Made by a program: the position numbers and the translations under genes
Assembly: GCF_003719335.1 (NCBI RefSeq)
Contig: NZ_RIAS01000001.1
Location: 806,001 to 870,000 of the forward strand
DNA: 64,000 nucleotides
Direction of reading: 5' to 3'
Source: Paenibacillus amylolyticus
GTDB taxonomy: Bacteria > Bacillota > Bacilli > Paenibacillales > Paenibacillaceae
Shown: one piece after another, positions 55,388 through 64,000 of the stretch
How positions within the stretch are numbered: position 1 is the first letter of the stretch
Layout of the letters: each line of letters opens with the position of its first letter
Notes under the pieces: generated by a model
Seen by the model: the letters and a program-made list of their open reading frames with translations, nothing else
Told to the model about the DNA's origin: nothing
The model's database searches: none

Positions 55388-56328
55388 TCCGCTTCCTCCT
55401 CTGGTATATACATCGTCTGAATCTCCTGAACACCCTGTACAAAACCCAGATTCAGATATACCGACTCCGCATCATTACCTTCCATTACATACAGCCGTAA
55501 AAAAGGATAGTGTCCCTTAAGCATTGATAATGCTCTCTGTAACATCTGGGTAGCAAGTCCTCTGCCTCTATACGCAGGAATCACACCGATACTGTACACC
55601 GCAGCCTGATTGTCCTGTAAACACAAGCGGCAGTTAGCGACCAGCTCACCCGTTTCCCGATCATATACCAATGTAGATGCCTGAGTCAGGACTTCATTCG
55701 TATAATTAGGATCTTCGTCAGGTGTAAAATCTTCAAGAGAGCTCTGTTTTCTGCGCGTTGCTTCCAGACTTCCGCCGAAACTTTCCAGATCACACCGGGC
55801 AATTTCCTCTTCATTTACATATTTGAAGCCGCCTGATCCTTTTTCAATAATCACTGGACTTTTCACGGTCATCCTACTATCCCAATCGATATCAAAATGA
55901 TCCGTAGGCCGCTGCATCCAGCGGCATCTGAACTCGGCTGGCCAGAACCCCGCTCTCGCAAACCAGTCTACTTGACCTGGAAGAATCTCAAATGTCAGAA
56001 TACGTTTGCTGCGATCCGACCACTGTACTAATTTCTTTTTCAAAAGTTTGACGACCTCAAAGCCTTGCTGGAATGGCGGGATGAGAAACAAATGATACAT
56101 CTTGTTAGGCTCCATTCGTACACCGCCTATTTTGCTTTCTCCCCGATAAATCCAGTACGCACTGCATCTTGAGGAACTGAATTCTTCTTCCCTGAAAAAT
56201 CCGACGTATCCCATATCATAATAAATGGTGCAAAATAACCCCCACTCCGTAACATCCGCAAGGCGAATCGAGTATTCATCCGACAGATCATATTGAAGTG
56301 TATCTGCAGACCACTCTGTTAAATGCAT
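55384..56328 (-). CDS. GNAT family protein with an N-terminal variant domain
   Basis: 314 residues. The C-terminal 130 residues are a clear GNAT fold: VYDRETGELVANCRLCLQDN, the acetyl-CoA loop VIPAYRGRGLATQMLQRALS, and the end motif AESVYLNLGFVQG. The first 180 residues (SKIGGVRMEPNKMYHLFLIP) look like a second, degenerate GNAT-like half, a two-domain arrangement known in several acetyltransferases. Substrate unknown. It starts a small cluster with the downstream 207-residue gene. Confidence 0.85.
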   Translation of the reverse strand: MHLTEWSADTLQYDLSDEYSIRLADVTEWGLFCTIYYDMGYVGFFREEEFSSSRCSAYWIYRGESKIGGVRMEPNKMYHLFLIPPFQQGFEVVKLLKKKLVQWSDRSKRILTFEILPGQVDWFARAGFWPAEFRCRWMQRPTDHFDIDWDSRMTVKSPVIIEKGSGGFKYVNEEEIARCDLESFGGSLEATRRKQSSLEDFTPDEDPNYTNEVLTQASTLVYDRETGELVANCRLCLQDNQAAVYSIGVIPAYRGRGLATQMLQRALSMLKGHYPFLRLYVMEGNDAESVYLNLGFVQGVQEIQTMYIPEEEAE

Positions 56329-56340
56329 ATGTCCTTCCTC

Positions 56341-56964
56341 CTAAGCCGGGTATCCAATTTCTGCAATGTCCTCTTCCAACTCGTCTAACTCGATCTCCGG
56401 GTTTAATGCTTGCAGCAGTTGTTCATCCAACGGTTTCATGTCAAAAACATGCTGAATTGGCTCTAGATCCAGTTCAAGCTCATAATACTCCTGAGCCCAA
56501 GCATGATAATACACTGCACCGCCCACAAGAACTTGCAGCAGAGCATAAGCTTCATCTGCGAGCTGCCGACTCGAAGTCCACTCGTTCTGTTCCTCTTCGT
56601 TCCAGATGCAGAAGGTAGTCCGATCCATCATAAAAGCAGGCTCGTCCAGAAACGTCTTTTTGAAGTCTGCCGGCACACCCTCCAATACATCACCGAGTTG
56701 ATCTTTATGTAGGGAAGCATAAGCTTTGTCGTAACCTTTGATGATTAAACGGTTGCTCGAATCAAACAACGCGAAATAGTGATCTCCCTCCCCATCTCTC
56801 ATCGAAGCCATCTGTTCATTCTTATCCCAATGTGCATTGTACGAATAGTACCTGTACTCCCATTCTGGCATTAGAACCGCATCCAGCATCGCTGCTGCCT
56901 TGAAGATTCGCTGACATTCAGAAATGCCGGGCAGTTGCTTGATAAAATCAGAAGCCTCTTTCAT
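56341..56964 (-). CDS. Conserved-looking hypothetical protein
   Basis: 207 residues. It is acidic, with no membrane segments or signal. Segments such as MPEWEYRYYSYNAHWDKNEQ, FALFDSSNRLIIKGYDK and FMMDRTTFCIWNEEEQNEWT suggest a single alpha/beta domain. I recognise it as a type common in Paenibacillus-like genomes but cannot name the function. It lies 12 bases before the 314-residue GNAT gene, probably coupled with it. Confidence 0.6.
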   Translation of the reverse strand: MKEASDFIKQLPGISECQRIFKAAAMLDAVLMPEWEYRYYSYNAHWDKNEQMASMRDGEGDHYFALFDSSNRLIIKGYDKAYASLHKDQLGDVLEGVPADFKKTFLDEPAFMMDRTTFCIWNEEEQNEWTSSRQLADEAYALLQVLVGGAVYYHAWAQEYYELELDLEPIQHVFDMKPLDEQLLQALNPEIELDELEEDIAEIGYPA

Positions 56965-57003
56965 GTTTTACCTCCCCAACAGTTGTGTGGATATTCCCGA
57001 TTC

Positions 57004-57717
57004 CTAACTCTCTAGTTTTATCAATGAAATAATGACATATGCAAATGCCTGAATCACAAATATCAGCGCAACAAACTCCACCAGAAGACCGCTTGCTGAA
57101 CTAAAATCATTCATCAAATCGATAACAATCTGCCCGGGTCTGGACACGATATCCCATGAATTCCAGCGATTAAATCTCCCGATATATACGCCCACCCCGC
57201 TTAGAAGTAGAACGAATCCGACAATGATCCAGCAAACAAACCTGTGTACGAATCGTTGCAGCACATGTTCTATTTGCCTTATAGAACATATGGAGAGCAT
57301 TAACCCTACAATGGCTACACCAAACGTAAGGGTCAGACTGTACCAAAAATCCATCTCGAACCAAAAAACACTCTCCGGCTGAGCAATAAAATACCGGAAT
57401 GCATGCAACATTTCTGTAAACAGATAGGCTGCGTTAGGCAAAAAGAAAAGCCAGATCAAACCGAGCAAACCTATCCACATCATGCCCATCCATCCGGGTC
57501 TCACAGCCTTACGTCGAAAGTTAAGAGCAATCATCGTTGAAATGAGAAACGGAACCCATGCCAGAAACATGTCCCAGTCTAGAAATGCATACATATTCGA
57601 GCCTGACTTTGCACGCAGATACGCCGCAATGCCAAGACAGCATAACGTCATCAACAGCAGTGTGAACGCTAATGCAATGAATCTTTTGTTCAATATTCGA
57701 TCATGTTTATCTCTCAT
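57004..57717 (-). CDS. DUF1361 family membrane protein
   Basis: 237 residues with about seven hydrophobic segments. The DUF1361 hallmarks are a Trp/Pro-rich loop (LIWLFFLPNAAYLFTEMLHA) and GVGVYIGRFNRWNSWDIVSR before the last helices. The family is found in many Firmicutes and remains uncharacterised. The start at 57717 is the first in-frame ATG, with a weak site. Confidence 0.85.
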   Translation of the reverse strand: MRDKHDRILNKRFIALAFTLLLMTLCCLGIAAYLRAKSGSNMYAFLDWDMFLAWVPFLISTMIALNFRRKAVRPGWMGMMWIGLLGLIWLFFLPNAAYLFTEMLHAFRYFIAQPESVFWFEMDFWYSLTLTFGVAIVGLMLSICSIRQIEHVLQRFVHRFVCWIIVGFVLLLSGVGVYIGRFNRWNSWDIVSRPGQIVIDLMNDFSSASGLLVEFVALIFVIQAFAYVIISLIKLES

Positions 57718-57746
57718 CTTGTTGGACTAGTCCTTCTTTTATCAAA

Positions 57747-58175
57747 TTATAGATATTTCTTAAAGGCTTTGCTGGACTCGCCATCGTACCCTAGCTTTTG
57801 ATAAAATTGATGGGCCCCTTGCCTAGTAGCTCCACTAGCGAGAAGGATCTTGGATGCATTCATCTGCAAACATACCTCTTCCACATGTTCCATTAATTCT
57901 GTGCCGTATCCCTTGCCCTGCACCTCGCTAGACATAATGACCCTTTCAACCAAACCAAACGGTCGATTTCCTGCGAGAGCATCTAAGCAGATATGTAAAT
58001 GTACCGTACCTACCACCTGCTCCTGGACTTCATACACGAAAAGGAAGCTGTGTTCGTGACGCCTGATCTCTTCAATTCGTTCAGCCAGCACCTCAGTATC
58101 CGCGTGGTTAGGCAACAGCTCTCTGTACAATTTTTCAATCGTTGCTGCATCCCTGGCTTCGGCTTCTCTGATCAT
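57747..58175 (-). CDS. GNAT family N-acetyltransferase
   Basis: 142 residues, a single Acetyltransf domain. Motif: RVIMSSEVQGKGYGTELMEH (V/I-x-x-x-x-Q/R-G-x-G acetyl-CoA loop) and the C-terminal GAHQFYQKLGYDGESSK. Substrate not predictable. It is 13 bases downstream of the next GNAT gene. Confidence 0.9.
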   Translation of the reverse strand: MIREAEARDAATIEKLYRELLPNHADTEVLAERIEEIRRHEHSFLFVYEVQEQVVGTVHLHICLDALAGNRPFGLVERVIMSSEVQGKGYGTELMEHVEEVCLQMNASKILLASGATRQGAHQFYQKLGYDGESSKAFKKYL

Positions 58176-58188
58176 TTTTTTGCCACCT

Positions 58189-58656
58189 CTACCCTCTAAC
58201 TTGATAACCTAAAATAATGTCGCCGTTATCCTCCAATTCACCTGTTTCCTGAAACCCACAATGTTTGTACAGTGCATTAGCCGCAACATTATGCGGAACA
58301 TGAGATACCCTGATTTGCCGACAATCACTTCGCTCCTGCAACATGTAAATCACTTCCTGGATGGCACGTTTCCCATAACCCTGCCCCTGATGTTTCCCAT
58401 CAATCATACAACGAAGAATCCAGTAATACCCATCCGTATAAATCTCGTTATCAAATAAAATAAACCCAACCATCTCATTCCCAGCATAGATCCCGTGAGG
58501 TTTTGAAGTTACTTCCTTGGTCGCATGAATTAAGGAATCCGCATTGCTCGCTACCAGTGTGAGTTGATCTTCCCTCGGTTGCAGACGGATGCACTCACTT
58601 TCATTTTCCTGCGTTATCGGTTGCAAAGTGACTTGTTTCCCCATGTTATCACGCAT
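58189..58656 (-). CDS. GNAT acetyltransferase, resembling spermine/spermidine (BltD-like) enzymes
   Basis: 155 residues, with AAGGAGAATGAGAT before the ATG. The N-terminus (ENESECIRLQPREDQLTLVA) and core (ILRCMIDGKHQGQGYGKRAI ... AANALYKHCGFQETGELEDN) align by eye with Bacillus BltD, which acetylates polyamines. The specificity is an inference and weak. It forms a pair with the downstream GNAT gene. Confidence 0.82.
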   Translation of the reverse strand: MRDNMGKQVTLQPITQENESECIRLQPREDQLTLVASNADSLIHATKEVTSKPHGIYAGNEMVGFILFDNEIYTDGYYWILRCMIDGKHQGQGYGKRAIQEVIYMLQERSDCRQIRVSHVPHNVAANALYKHCGFQETGELEDNGDIILGYQVRG

Positions 58657-58877
58657 ATCTCATTCTCCTTCGTCTATGGCTACTTCAATTTTCTTTTGTC
58701 AGTCTTGTTCAGAAGGTATGCATGGTTTGCCTGCGAAGCATATGTAATGTTCATAGGACTAGTAAAATCATAATCTATCATAACCCAGAATGTGGGTTAT
58801 GCGTATAATTTTTCTTCCTCCATATGGGCTATATATGTTGAACTAAAATTTTTCCACACGGTTCATGCCTGTTCATG

Positions 58878-58904
58878 CAAAAAAAGCCACGGTATCCGTG
58901 GCTT
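58878..58904 (-). terminator. Terminator of the amidohydrolase-ogt-alkD unit
   Basis: GCCACGG pairs with CCGTGGC across a three-base loop and T7 follows on the minus strand. It lies 47 bases past the amidohydrolase stop. Confidence 0.88.
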
Positions 58905-58950
58905 AATCTTTAACCTTCATTCTGTTCATTACATCTTAAGGTGATGCCTG

Positions 58951-60180
58951 TTACGCTAGCGATCCACTTACCAATTGTCCTTGATACCACACAGCCATCC
59001 TTTCAGATCGCCTTGCCACCGCTTCCGCTGCACAACTCGCTTGAACCAGGACAAAGCTGGCCGCATGGTTGACCTTCGGCCATAAGTTCTCCCCTGCTGC
59101 ATTCAGTGGCGTCACTCCACCCGTAATCGCAGCCAGCGACTGGGACAACGATAACTCGTCGCTATATCCATACAGTTCGGCGAAGCGGCCAGCCTTTTCA
59201 AGCATATCCCCACTGCCAAAAGGAGACCAGTGATCCGTCAGACTGTCTGTCGCCAGTTTTACGTTTACACCCACACGCTGCAACATCGGAAGTGGCATCA
59301 TCGTTCTGCCAATCGGCACCGTTGAAGCCACACTCATTCCCAGCGATGCCATGCGGCTCGCCATCTTTTCAGCCTCCTGCTTCTCTGCTCCTGCAAACCA
59401 GAACGCGTGACTGACCGTCACCTGACCCTGAAGCCCTGCTTCTTCTGTCAGCCTCACAAGTTCCAGCAACGTTTGCTTGCCAGCTTCGCCGCCATCATGC
59501 AGATGCATATCGATCCCTGCTTGATGTTTGACCGCCAGTTCAATCATGGTATGCAGCGATTTTTCGATGTTTTCGTCTACGGTATACGGATCAAGTCCGC
59601 CTACATGTGTTGCACCCTCTGACATGGCTTGTCCCATGAGTTCGACCGAGTTGGACCGTAACAGCCCATGCTGAGGGAACGCGACAATCTCTGAAGATAT
59701 TTTACCTGTATAACTCTCCAGGGCCAGCTTGGTTGCTTCCAAACGTTTCAGCCCGCTTACCGGTTCAATGTTACAATGCGCACGAACGTGTGTAGAGCCG
59801 TAACCCTGTATTAGTGCAAGGATGCTTTCCGCCTGCCGTTTCGCATCAGGTAGCAACTTGGGCAATAGCACCTTCTCTTCCTCAATCCGATCAAAGATGC
59901 TGGAACTGCGTCTAACCGCTCTCCATGGCCCATCATAATAGGTTTTATCCAGATGAATATGTGCTTCTTCAAATGAAGGCAGTAATAGCAGCCCTTTCCC
60001 ATCCACTCGCGGCAACTCTTCTGTCCATTGCTCCTTTGCGTCCACAATGGCAGCAATAACTCCATTCTCAATCCGTAGATGAGCAAGACCCGTTTGTGTG
60101 CCCGTTACCTCTGCTCCTTCACGAATATATCCTCGTTCCAGTCTTACATTGGTAAGCCAGTATGCCTGTTGCTGTTCCAT
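58951..60180 (-). CDS. Cytosine deaminase-like amidohydrolase
   Basis: 409 residues, with AGGGAAGAGG directly before the ATG. Motifs of the cytosine deaminase/atrazine-type amidohydrolase group: EAHIHLDKTYY (HxH then DK), HCNIEP, the metal-binding DMHLHDGG, SHAFWFA and the active-site Asp in LATDSLTDHW. Family members deaminate cyclic amidines such as cytosine, isocytosine or creatinine. It lies 19 bases after ogt in the same operon. The specific substrate is unknown. Confidence 0.88.
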   Translation of the reverse strand: MEQQQAYWLTNVRLERGYIREGAEVTGTQTGLAHLRIENGVIAAIVDAKEQWTEELPRVDGKGLLLLPSFEEAHIHLDKTYYDGPWRAVRRSSSIFDRIEEEKVLLPKLLPDAKRQAESILALIQGYGSTHVRAHCNIEPVSGLKRLEATKLALESYTGKISSEIVAFPQHGLLRSNSVELMGQAMSEGATHVGGLDPYTVDENIEKSLHTMIELAVKHQAGIDMHLHDGGEAGKQTLLELVRLTEEAGLQGQVTVSHAFWFAGAEKQEAEKMASRMASLGMSVASTVPIGRTMMPLPMLQRVGVNVKLATDSLTDHWSPFGSGDMLEKAGRFAELYGYSDELSLSQSLAAITGGVTPLNAAGENLWPKVNHAASFVLVQASCAAEAVARRSERMAVWYQGQLVSGSLA

Positions 60181-60199
60181 CCTCTTCCCTCATTTCTCT

Positions 60200-60760
60200 T
60201 TAATTAAAATTAAACCGTGCATGTCCGCCATCCGTCACGCCTTCAATTCGTTCCAGATCTAGCAATCTGCGCTTCATCTTCAGCCCCCCACGAAAACCCG
60301 TCAGCTTGCGATTAGCACCAATAATCCGGTGGCACGGCAACAACACTGGAATGGGATTCGCCCCGTTCGCTGCACCTACAGCCCGTACAGCCGAAGGTCT
60401 GCCGATGGCAGCAGCGATGTCTCCATATGTGCGTATCTCACCATAAGGCACTTGCCCAAGCGCTTTCCATACCTCCTGCTGAAATGGGGTGCCGATCAGG
60501 TCAAGTGGAATTGCCTCGGTGAAGGCTATCTTCTCCCCTGTAAAATAGGACTCCAGCCAGTCCATCATGCCTGTCTGTCTTAACGCCTGCTCATTTTCTT
60601 CGAGCTCAACACCGGGTGCAATTTTGCTAATCCAGCCTTGCCAGTCCGCTATCGTTTCATTGGGCATCACCACCCGGCACAGTCCTTTTTCAGTTGCCAG
60701 CAGGCTCCACGGTTGGCCGTGCAGCTGCATGGTGGTGTACATCAACTTTTGCCTCATCAC
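60200..60760 (-). CDS. ogt: Methylated-DNA--protein-cysteine methyltransferase
   Basis: 186 residues starting at GTG 60760 after GAAGGTG. It removes alkyl groups from O6-alkylguanine by transfer to its own Cys. The acceptor C143 lies in the invariant motif PCHRI; other family elements are TPFQQEVWKALGQVPYGEIR, TYGDIA and RAVGAANGANPIPVLLPCHR. The gene is part of an operon with alkD, making a direct-reversal/excision pair for alkylated bases. Confidence 0.95.
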   Translation of the reverse strand: MMRQKLMYTTMQLHGQPWSLLATEKGLCRVVMPNETIADWQGWISKIAPGVELEENEQALRQTGMMDWLESYFTGEKIAFTEAIPLDLIGTPFQQEVWKALGQVPYGEIRTYGDIAAAIGRPSAVRAVGAANGANPIPVLLPCHRIIGANRKLTGFRGGLKMKRRLLDLERIEGVTDGGHARFNFN

Positions 60761-60798
60761 GTATTCACCTTCTCTTCTCTCAGCTCCAAGTCAGGAGG

Positions 60799-61512
60799 TT
60801 ATCTGTTTAATGTCTGTACCTGTTTTTTCGCCTTGCGTTTCATGCTTCGTATAAATTGCTTATCCTCCGGTGTAACCCGATAGGATTCGGTAATCTTCTG
60901 GAGTGCTTTGTTGTACGTAAAATCGTCAAGTGTATTGTGCTGCAAATACGGCATGGTCACCTCAGGATGCTTCACATACGCAATCGAAATTGCCCAAGCC
61001 ACCGCCATTTTCACATAATAGGCCTCATGTTTAATCTGATCAAGTAACGGTAACACCTGATGAATATAAGGGAGCTCCAGATAAAAGTTCAACAACATGA
61101 CCACGCCAAACCGAATTTCATATTCCTGATCTGACTTCAAATAAGGCTGAATGAAGTTCCACACCGCCTCCTTATGCACTTTGGTATATTTCAGTCCGGC
61201 ACAGAAGCTGTCACATACCGACCAGTTATCGATTTTGGGCACAAAAGCTGCAATGCGTGTAAGTAGCTCATCCAGATCTGTTTGCACATGACCAATGACC
61301 ATCGCTTGCAGCATCACTTGTTCAAAATATTCATCTTCCGCCGTATCCAGGTACGTACGCCAGTCTCCAGCGGCAATCTTTTTGGCTATTTTGCGGATTG
61401 CAGGCAAGCGCACCCCCATCACGTTTGAAATATTCGGTATAAGGGAAGCCGCAAATTTCTGGTATTCCGGCTCAGCCAAGCTGAGCAGTTGTGTTCGAAT
61501 ATCGGTTTCCAA
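60799..61512 (-). CDS. DNA alkylation repair protein, AlkD-like
   Basis: About 237 residues from TTG 61512; GAGGAGG stands 10 bases before it (a GTG at 61518 is possible). HEAT-like repeats of the AlkD/AlkC family: NVMGVRLPAIRKIAKKIAAG, DELLTRIAAFVPKIDNWSVC, DSFCAGLKYTKVHKEAVWNF, VKMAVAWAISIAYVKHPEVT. AlkD excises N3- and N7-alkylated purines without base flipping. First gene of the ogt-amidohydrolase unit. Confidence 0.92.
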   Translation of the reverse strand: METDIRTQLLSLAEPEYQKFAASLIPNISNVMGVRLPAIRKIAKKIAAGDWRTYLDTAEDEYFEQVMLQAMVIGHVQTDLDELLTRIAAFVPKIDNWSVCDSFCAGLKYTKVHKEAVWNFIQPYLKSDQEYEIRFGVVMLLNFYLELPYIHQVLPLLDQIKHEAYYVKMAVAWAISIAYVKHPEVTMPYLQHNTLDDFTYNKALQKITESYRVTPEDKQFIRSMKRKAKKQVQTLNR

Positions 61513-61674
61513 GGGCACTGGACCTCCTCGTTGATTACTGTAGAACAAGTATATCCTGAGTGCTTTCTTTTGTAAGCCCATCTCGAATGTTTGAGCAAGA
61601 TTTCAATATTGTTTAACAACGAATGCATTCCGTTTAAAAATATGAAGCGCACCATTCAGGAAAGGAGTGTCATT

Positions 61675-63045
61675 ATGAACGATTCTCAAACCAATAAAGA
61701 GCTCTCCGTTGATGAGATTACCCAGCAACTGACACAGCATGTACAGTCCCAGAATCTGCCGGAATTCTACAAACTCGTGAAGGAACTGCGCCCCTATGAT
61801 CTTTCACTCATCTATAAAAAATTCCCTGAAGAAGAGAAGAATCGTTTTCTTCTTCTATTTAAACCGGATACACTTGCCGATCTGGCCGAGAACCTAAAGC
61901 TTCACGAACAGGCTGAACTGTTTGAACGACTCGGGCCAGAGCGTACACTGGAAGTCATGCAGCAGATGGACAAAAGTGATCTCATTCGCTTCATGCACGA
62001 TCTGCCCGCGAAACGCAGGGAAGAATTGTTGTCCAGCATGAACCTGGATCACTCCGCTATCATTCGCTCTGTACTTAGCTATCCCCCAGAGACTGCCGGA
62101 CGGATCATGACCGACCGCTATCGCACGTTGTCCACCCACGACACAGCGAAGGAAGCACTAAAGCAATCACAGGGTACGCTGCACCTCTCCCCTTCCAGTT
62201 ACCTGTATGTCATTGACGATGAAGGCAAGCTGGCTGGTGTCGTTAGTTATCGCTCGCTTGCTCTGGCCGATGACAAAACCAAAGTTGAACAACTGATGAC
62301 CAGACGTGTCATTCATGCCACCGTAGATATGGATCAGGAAGAGGCTGCCCAGTTGCTCCAGCGTTACGAATTCATCGCACTTCCGGTCGTAGATGAGAAT
62401 AACAGGCTGTGCGGGATCATCCAAATGGATGACGTCATTGACATCATTATGGATGAGGCCAGCGAAGACCTCGCCAAAATGGGCGGCGGCGGTAAAGATA
62501 TTGATTTTGATACCAAACCGCTCGTTGCGGTCAGACGCAGGTTGCCTTGGCTTATTTTGCTGTTATTGATCGGCTTGATCTCAGGAAGCATTGTGGATTT
62601 TTTTGAAGATACGCTGAATCAGGTTGTGGCTCTTGCGTTCTTCATGCCTATGATTGCGGGTATGACGGGAAATACAGGGACCCAGTCCCTTGCTGTCGTC
62701 GTACGCGGACTTATCGGACGCAAGCTGGACAAGTCAACGGTACTCGCCCTGATTGGACGAGAGATTAAAGTTGGTACGATGATCGGTCTTGTCTGTGGTC
62801 TGCTAATTACGGTAATTGCTTATTTCTGGCAAGGAGACTGGTTGCTCGGGATGATTATCGGTGTATCCCTGTTTCTCACGCTAATCATCGGTACACTGAC
62901 AGGCACATGCATCCCGCTCTTGCTCAGCCGTTTCAAAGTTGACCCCGCTGTGGCATCCGGCCCGTTGATTACAACGTTAAATGATATTCTGTCCCTGTTT
63001 ATCTATTTTGGTATCGCCACCCGTTTTATTGGGGCGTTGATGTAA
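61675..63045 (+). CDS. mgtE: Magnesium transporter MgtE
   Basis: 456 residues from ATG 61675, after AAAGGAGTGTCATT; a longer frame to 61591 lacks a site. An N-terminal MgtE_N helical domain (to about 125), two CBS domains (about 130-265) as the cytoplasmic Mg sensor, and five membrane helices. The pore motif MIAGMTGNTGTQSLAVVVRG and the last-helix LNDILSLFIYFGIA are diagnostic. It forms a dimeric gated Mg2+ channel. Only about 160 bases separate its start from the alkD start, so no room for a full M-box leader was found. Confidence 0.96.
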   Translation: MNDSQTNKELSVDEITQQLTQHVQSQNLPEFYKLVKELRPYDLSLIYKKFPEEEKNRFLLLFKPDTLADLAENLKLHEQAELFERLGPERTLEVMQQMDKSDLIRFMHDLPAKRREELLSSMNLDHSAIIRSVLSYPPETAGRIMTDRYRTLSTHDTAKEALKQSQGTLHLSPSSYLYVIDDEGKLAGVVSYRSLALADDKTKVEQLMTRRVIHATVDMDQEEAAQLLQRYEFIALPVVDENNRLCGIIQMDDVIDIIMDEASEDLAKMGGGGKDIDFDTKPLVAVRRRLPWLILLLLIGLISGSIVDFFEDTLNQVVALAFFMPMIAGMTGNTGTQSLAVVVRGLIGRKLDKSTVLALIGREIKVGTMIGLVCGLLITVIAYFWQGDWLLGMIIGVSLFLTLIIGTLTGTCIPLLLSRFKVDPAVASGPLITTLNDILSLFIYFGIATRFIGALM

Positions 63046-63199
63046 ATCTTACTGTGCAGGGATTCGTTTAAACTACACCGTCTCTAATTCAGAAATTTAT
63101 GTAAGCTGGCACCTCTTGACGATATAGATAATTATGGTATCGTAAAGATATATCTTTTATTGAAACTACGTTTCACACAATGGAACAAGAGGTGGTTTT

Positions 63200-63979
63200 G
63201 TGCCCATTAATTTTCATGATAAACGCAACAGAATGACGTACACGACCAGAACTGCCGATGCATCTTGGTTATCTTTGATTGAAGAGCATGCAGGCATAGC
63301 CGGTAAGGAAATTGTTGACATCGGCTGCGGCGGAGGCATTTACACCAAAGCTTTAGCACACTCAGGGGCAGCACAGGTTACTGGAGTAGACTTTTCAAAT
63401 GAGATGCTAAAAGGCGCGGCGCGGCATTGTGAGAATTTGAGCAATGTCACATTGCAACAAGGGAATGCCTACAACTCGGGACTTCCAGATAACACTTTTG
63501 ATATCGTTTTGGAACGAGCGCTCATACATCATTTGCATGATTTGGGCAGCTGTTTTCAAGAAGCTAAGCGTATCCTCAAGACTAATGGTGTATTCATCAT
63601 TCAAGACAGAACACCGGAAGATTGCTTATTGCCGGGAGATGAACATCATATTAGGGGTTATTTCTTCGAAAAGTATCCTGAATTGATTGGCCTGGAACGT
63701 TCCCGTCGGCACGAAGCCCATGAAGTCCAGAGATCGCTTGATTCCAATGGATTCGTGATCCTTAAAACATTGCAGCTGTGGGAAACCAGATATGTTCATC
63801 AGAATATAGCTGCATTAAATAGAGATTTGGCGCAGCGGACTGGACGGTCGATTCTTCATGAATTAACAGACCGTGAGCTTAGCGAGTTGATTATGTTTAT
63901 TAACTGCAAACTAAAGAACCCTGCTGATCCAATTATAGAGAAGGACTCATGGACGTTATGGATTGCGGTTAAAAAATAA
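63200..63979 (+). CDS. Class I SAM-dependent methyltransferase
   Basis: 259 residues starting at GTG 63200, after AAGAGGTGG. Methyltransf_11-type: SAM-binding motif I VDIGCGGGIYTKALA, the acidic strand end VTGVDFSNEMLKGAA, and the post-motif II FDIVLERALIHHLHD. The C-terminal region (REAKRILKTNGVFIIQDR) forms the expected strand. Substrate unknown. A weak promoter TTGACG-N16-TATCGT lies about 50-80 bases upstream. Confidence 0.92.
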   Translation: MPINFHDKRNRMTYTTRTADASWLSLIEEHAGIAGKEIVDIGCGGGIYTKALAHSGAAQVTGVDFSNEMLKGAARHCENLSNVTLQQGNAYNSGLPDNTFDIVLERALIHHLHDLGSCFQEAKRILKTNGVFIIQDRTPEDCLLPGDEHHIRGYFFEKYPELIGLERSRRHEAHEVQRSLDSNGFVILKTLQLWETRYVHQNIAALNRDLAQRTGRSILHELTDRELSELIMFINCKLKNPADPIIEKDSWTLWIAVKK

Positions 63980-64000
63980 AGACAAAGAGGCTTGGCACAC

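Noticed and set aside
61513..61674. M-box riboswitch before mgtE
   Set aside because: The gap is only about 160 bases and I saw none of the conserved helices expected of a ykoK-type leader.
1..64000. CRISPR array, tRNA, rRNA, insertion sequence or prophage
   Set aside because: I looked for regular direct repeats, CCA-ended tRNA-like arms, transposase motifs and phage structural genes and saw none; absence by eye is not proof.

Overview
The window looks like chromosomal DNA of a Paenibacillus-type Firmicute. The reasons are strong AGGAGG-type ribosome binding sites, several YesM/YesN-type two-component systems, Lpl-type sugar ABC importers, SLH-domain surface proteins, copper-amine-oxidase-N 'stalk' domains and many small DinB and GNAT genes. 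The genus is inferred from gene content, not from a marker gene. I saw no rRNA, tRNA, CRISPR array, insertion sequence, phage module or replication origin.

Layout. 0-8 kb: a broken lipoprotein, a chemotaxis receptor, a two-gene unit (a GNAT fused to a very large beta-sandwich protein, plus a TIM-barrel hydrolase) and a DedA protein. 8-14 kb: an A+T-rich orphan, a sugar-type MFS/ROK pair, an XRE regulator facing a small helical protein across a large dyad, and a 5'-truncated remnant. 14-20 kb: a TetR gene, a frameshifted amidohydrolase, an APC permease, YdeI and DinB proteins and a WYL regulator. 20-22.3 kb: an A+T-rich patch with two exported-protein genes, one frameshifted. 22.3-28 kb: a phosphate operon (pstS-pstC-pstA-pstB) headed by a stalk-domain/beta-propeller gene and preceded by a four-hexamer Pho box. 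28-36.4 kb: a hybrid 7TMR histidine kinase and a BTAD response regulator, then a dockerin-bearing beta-propeller protein and an SLH-anchored protein with two cohesin-like domains. 36.5-41.3 kb: a deleted isomerase, an ArsR/MFS pair, a purine nucleoside phosphorylase and small gene remnants. 41.5-51 kb: a xylo-oligosaccharide-type locus (ABC importer, two AraC-type response regulators around one YesM kinase, a cytoplasmic GH10 xylanase). 51-58.7 kb: a tight run of small accessory genes (APH, two DinB, four GNAT, DUF1361, orphans) with broken genes between them. 58.9-64 kb: an amidohydrolase-Ogt-AlkD unit, MgtE and a methyltransferase.

How the genes fit together. Three systems read coherently from gene order and control sites. 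The first is phosphate-starvation uptake under a Pho box. The second is uptake and intracellular cleavage of xylo-oligosaccharides, with cre-like sites before the binding-protein and xylanase genes. The third is a two-gene cohesin/dockerin surface pair, the best candidate here for an undescribed assembly, lying next to a complex sensory pair.

The window has many broken genes: a one-base loss in a G run, an A7 run, a CAA repeat, two internal deletions and two truncated remnants. The homopolymer cases could be sequencing errors. The deletions could not.
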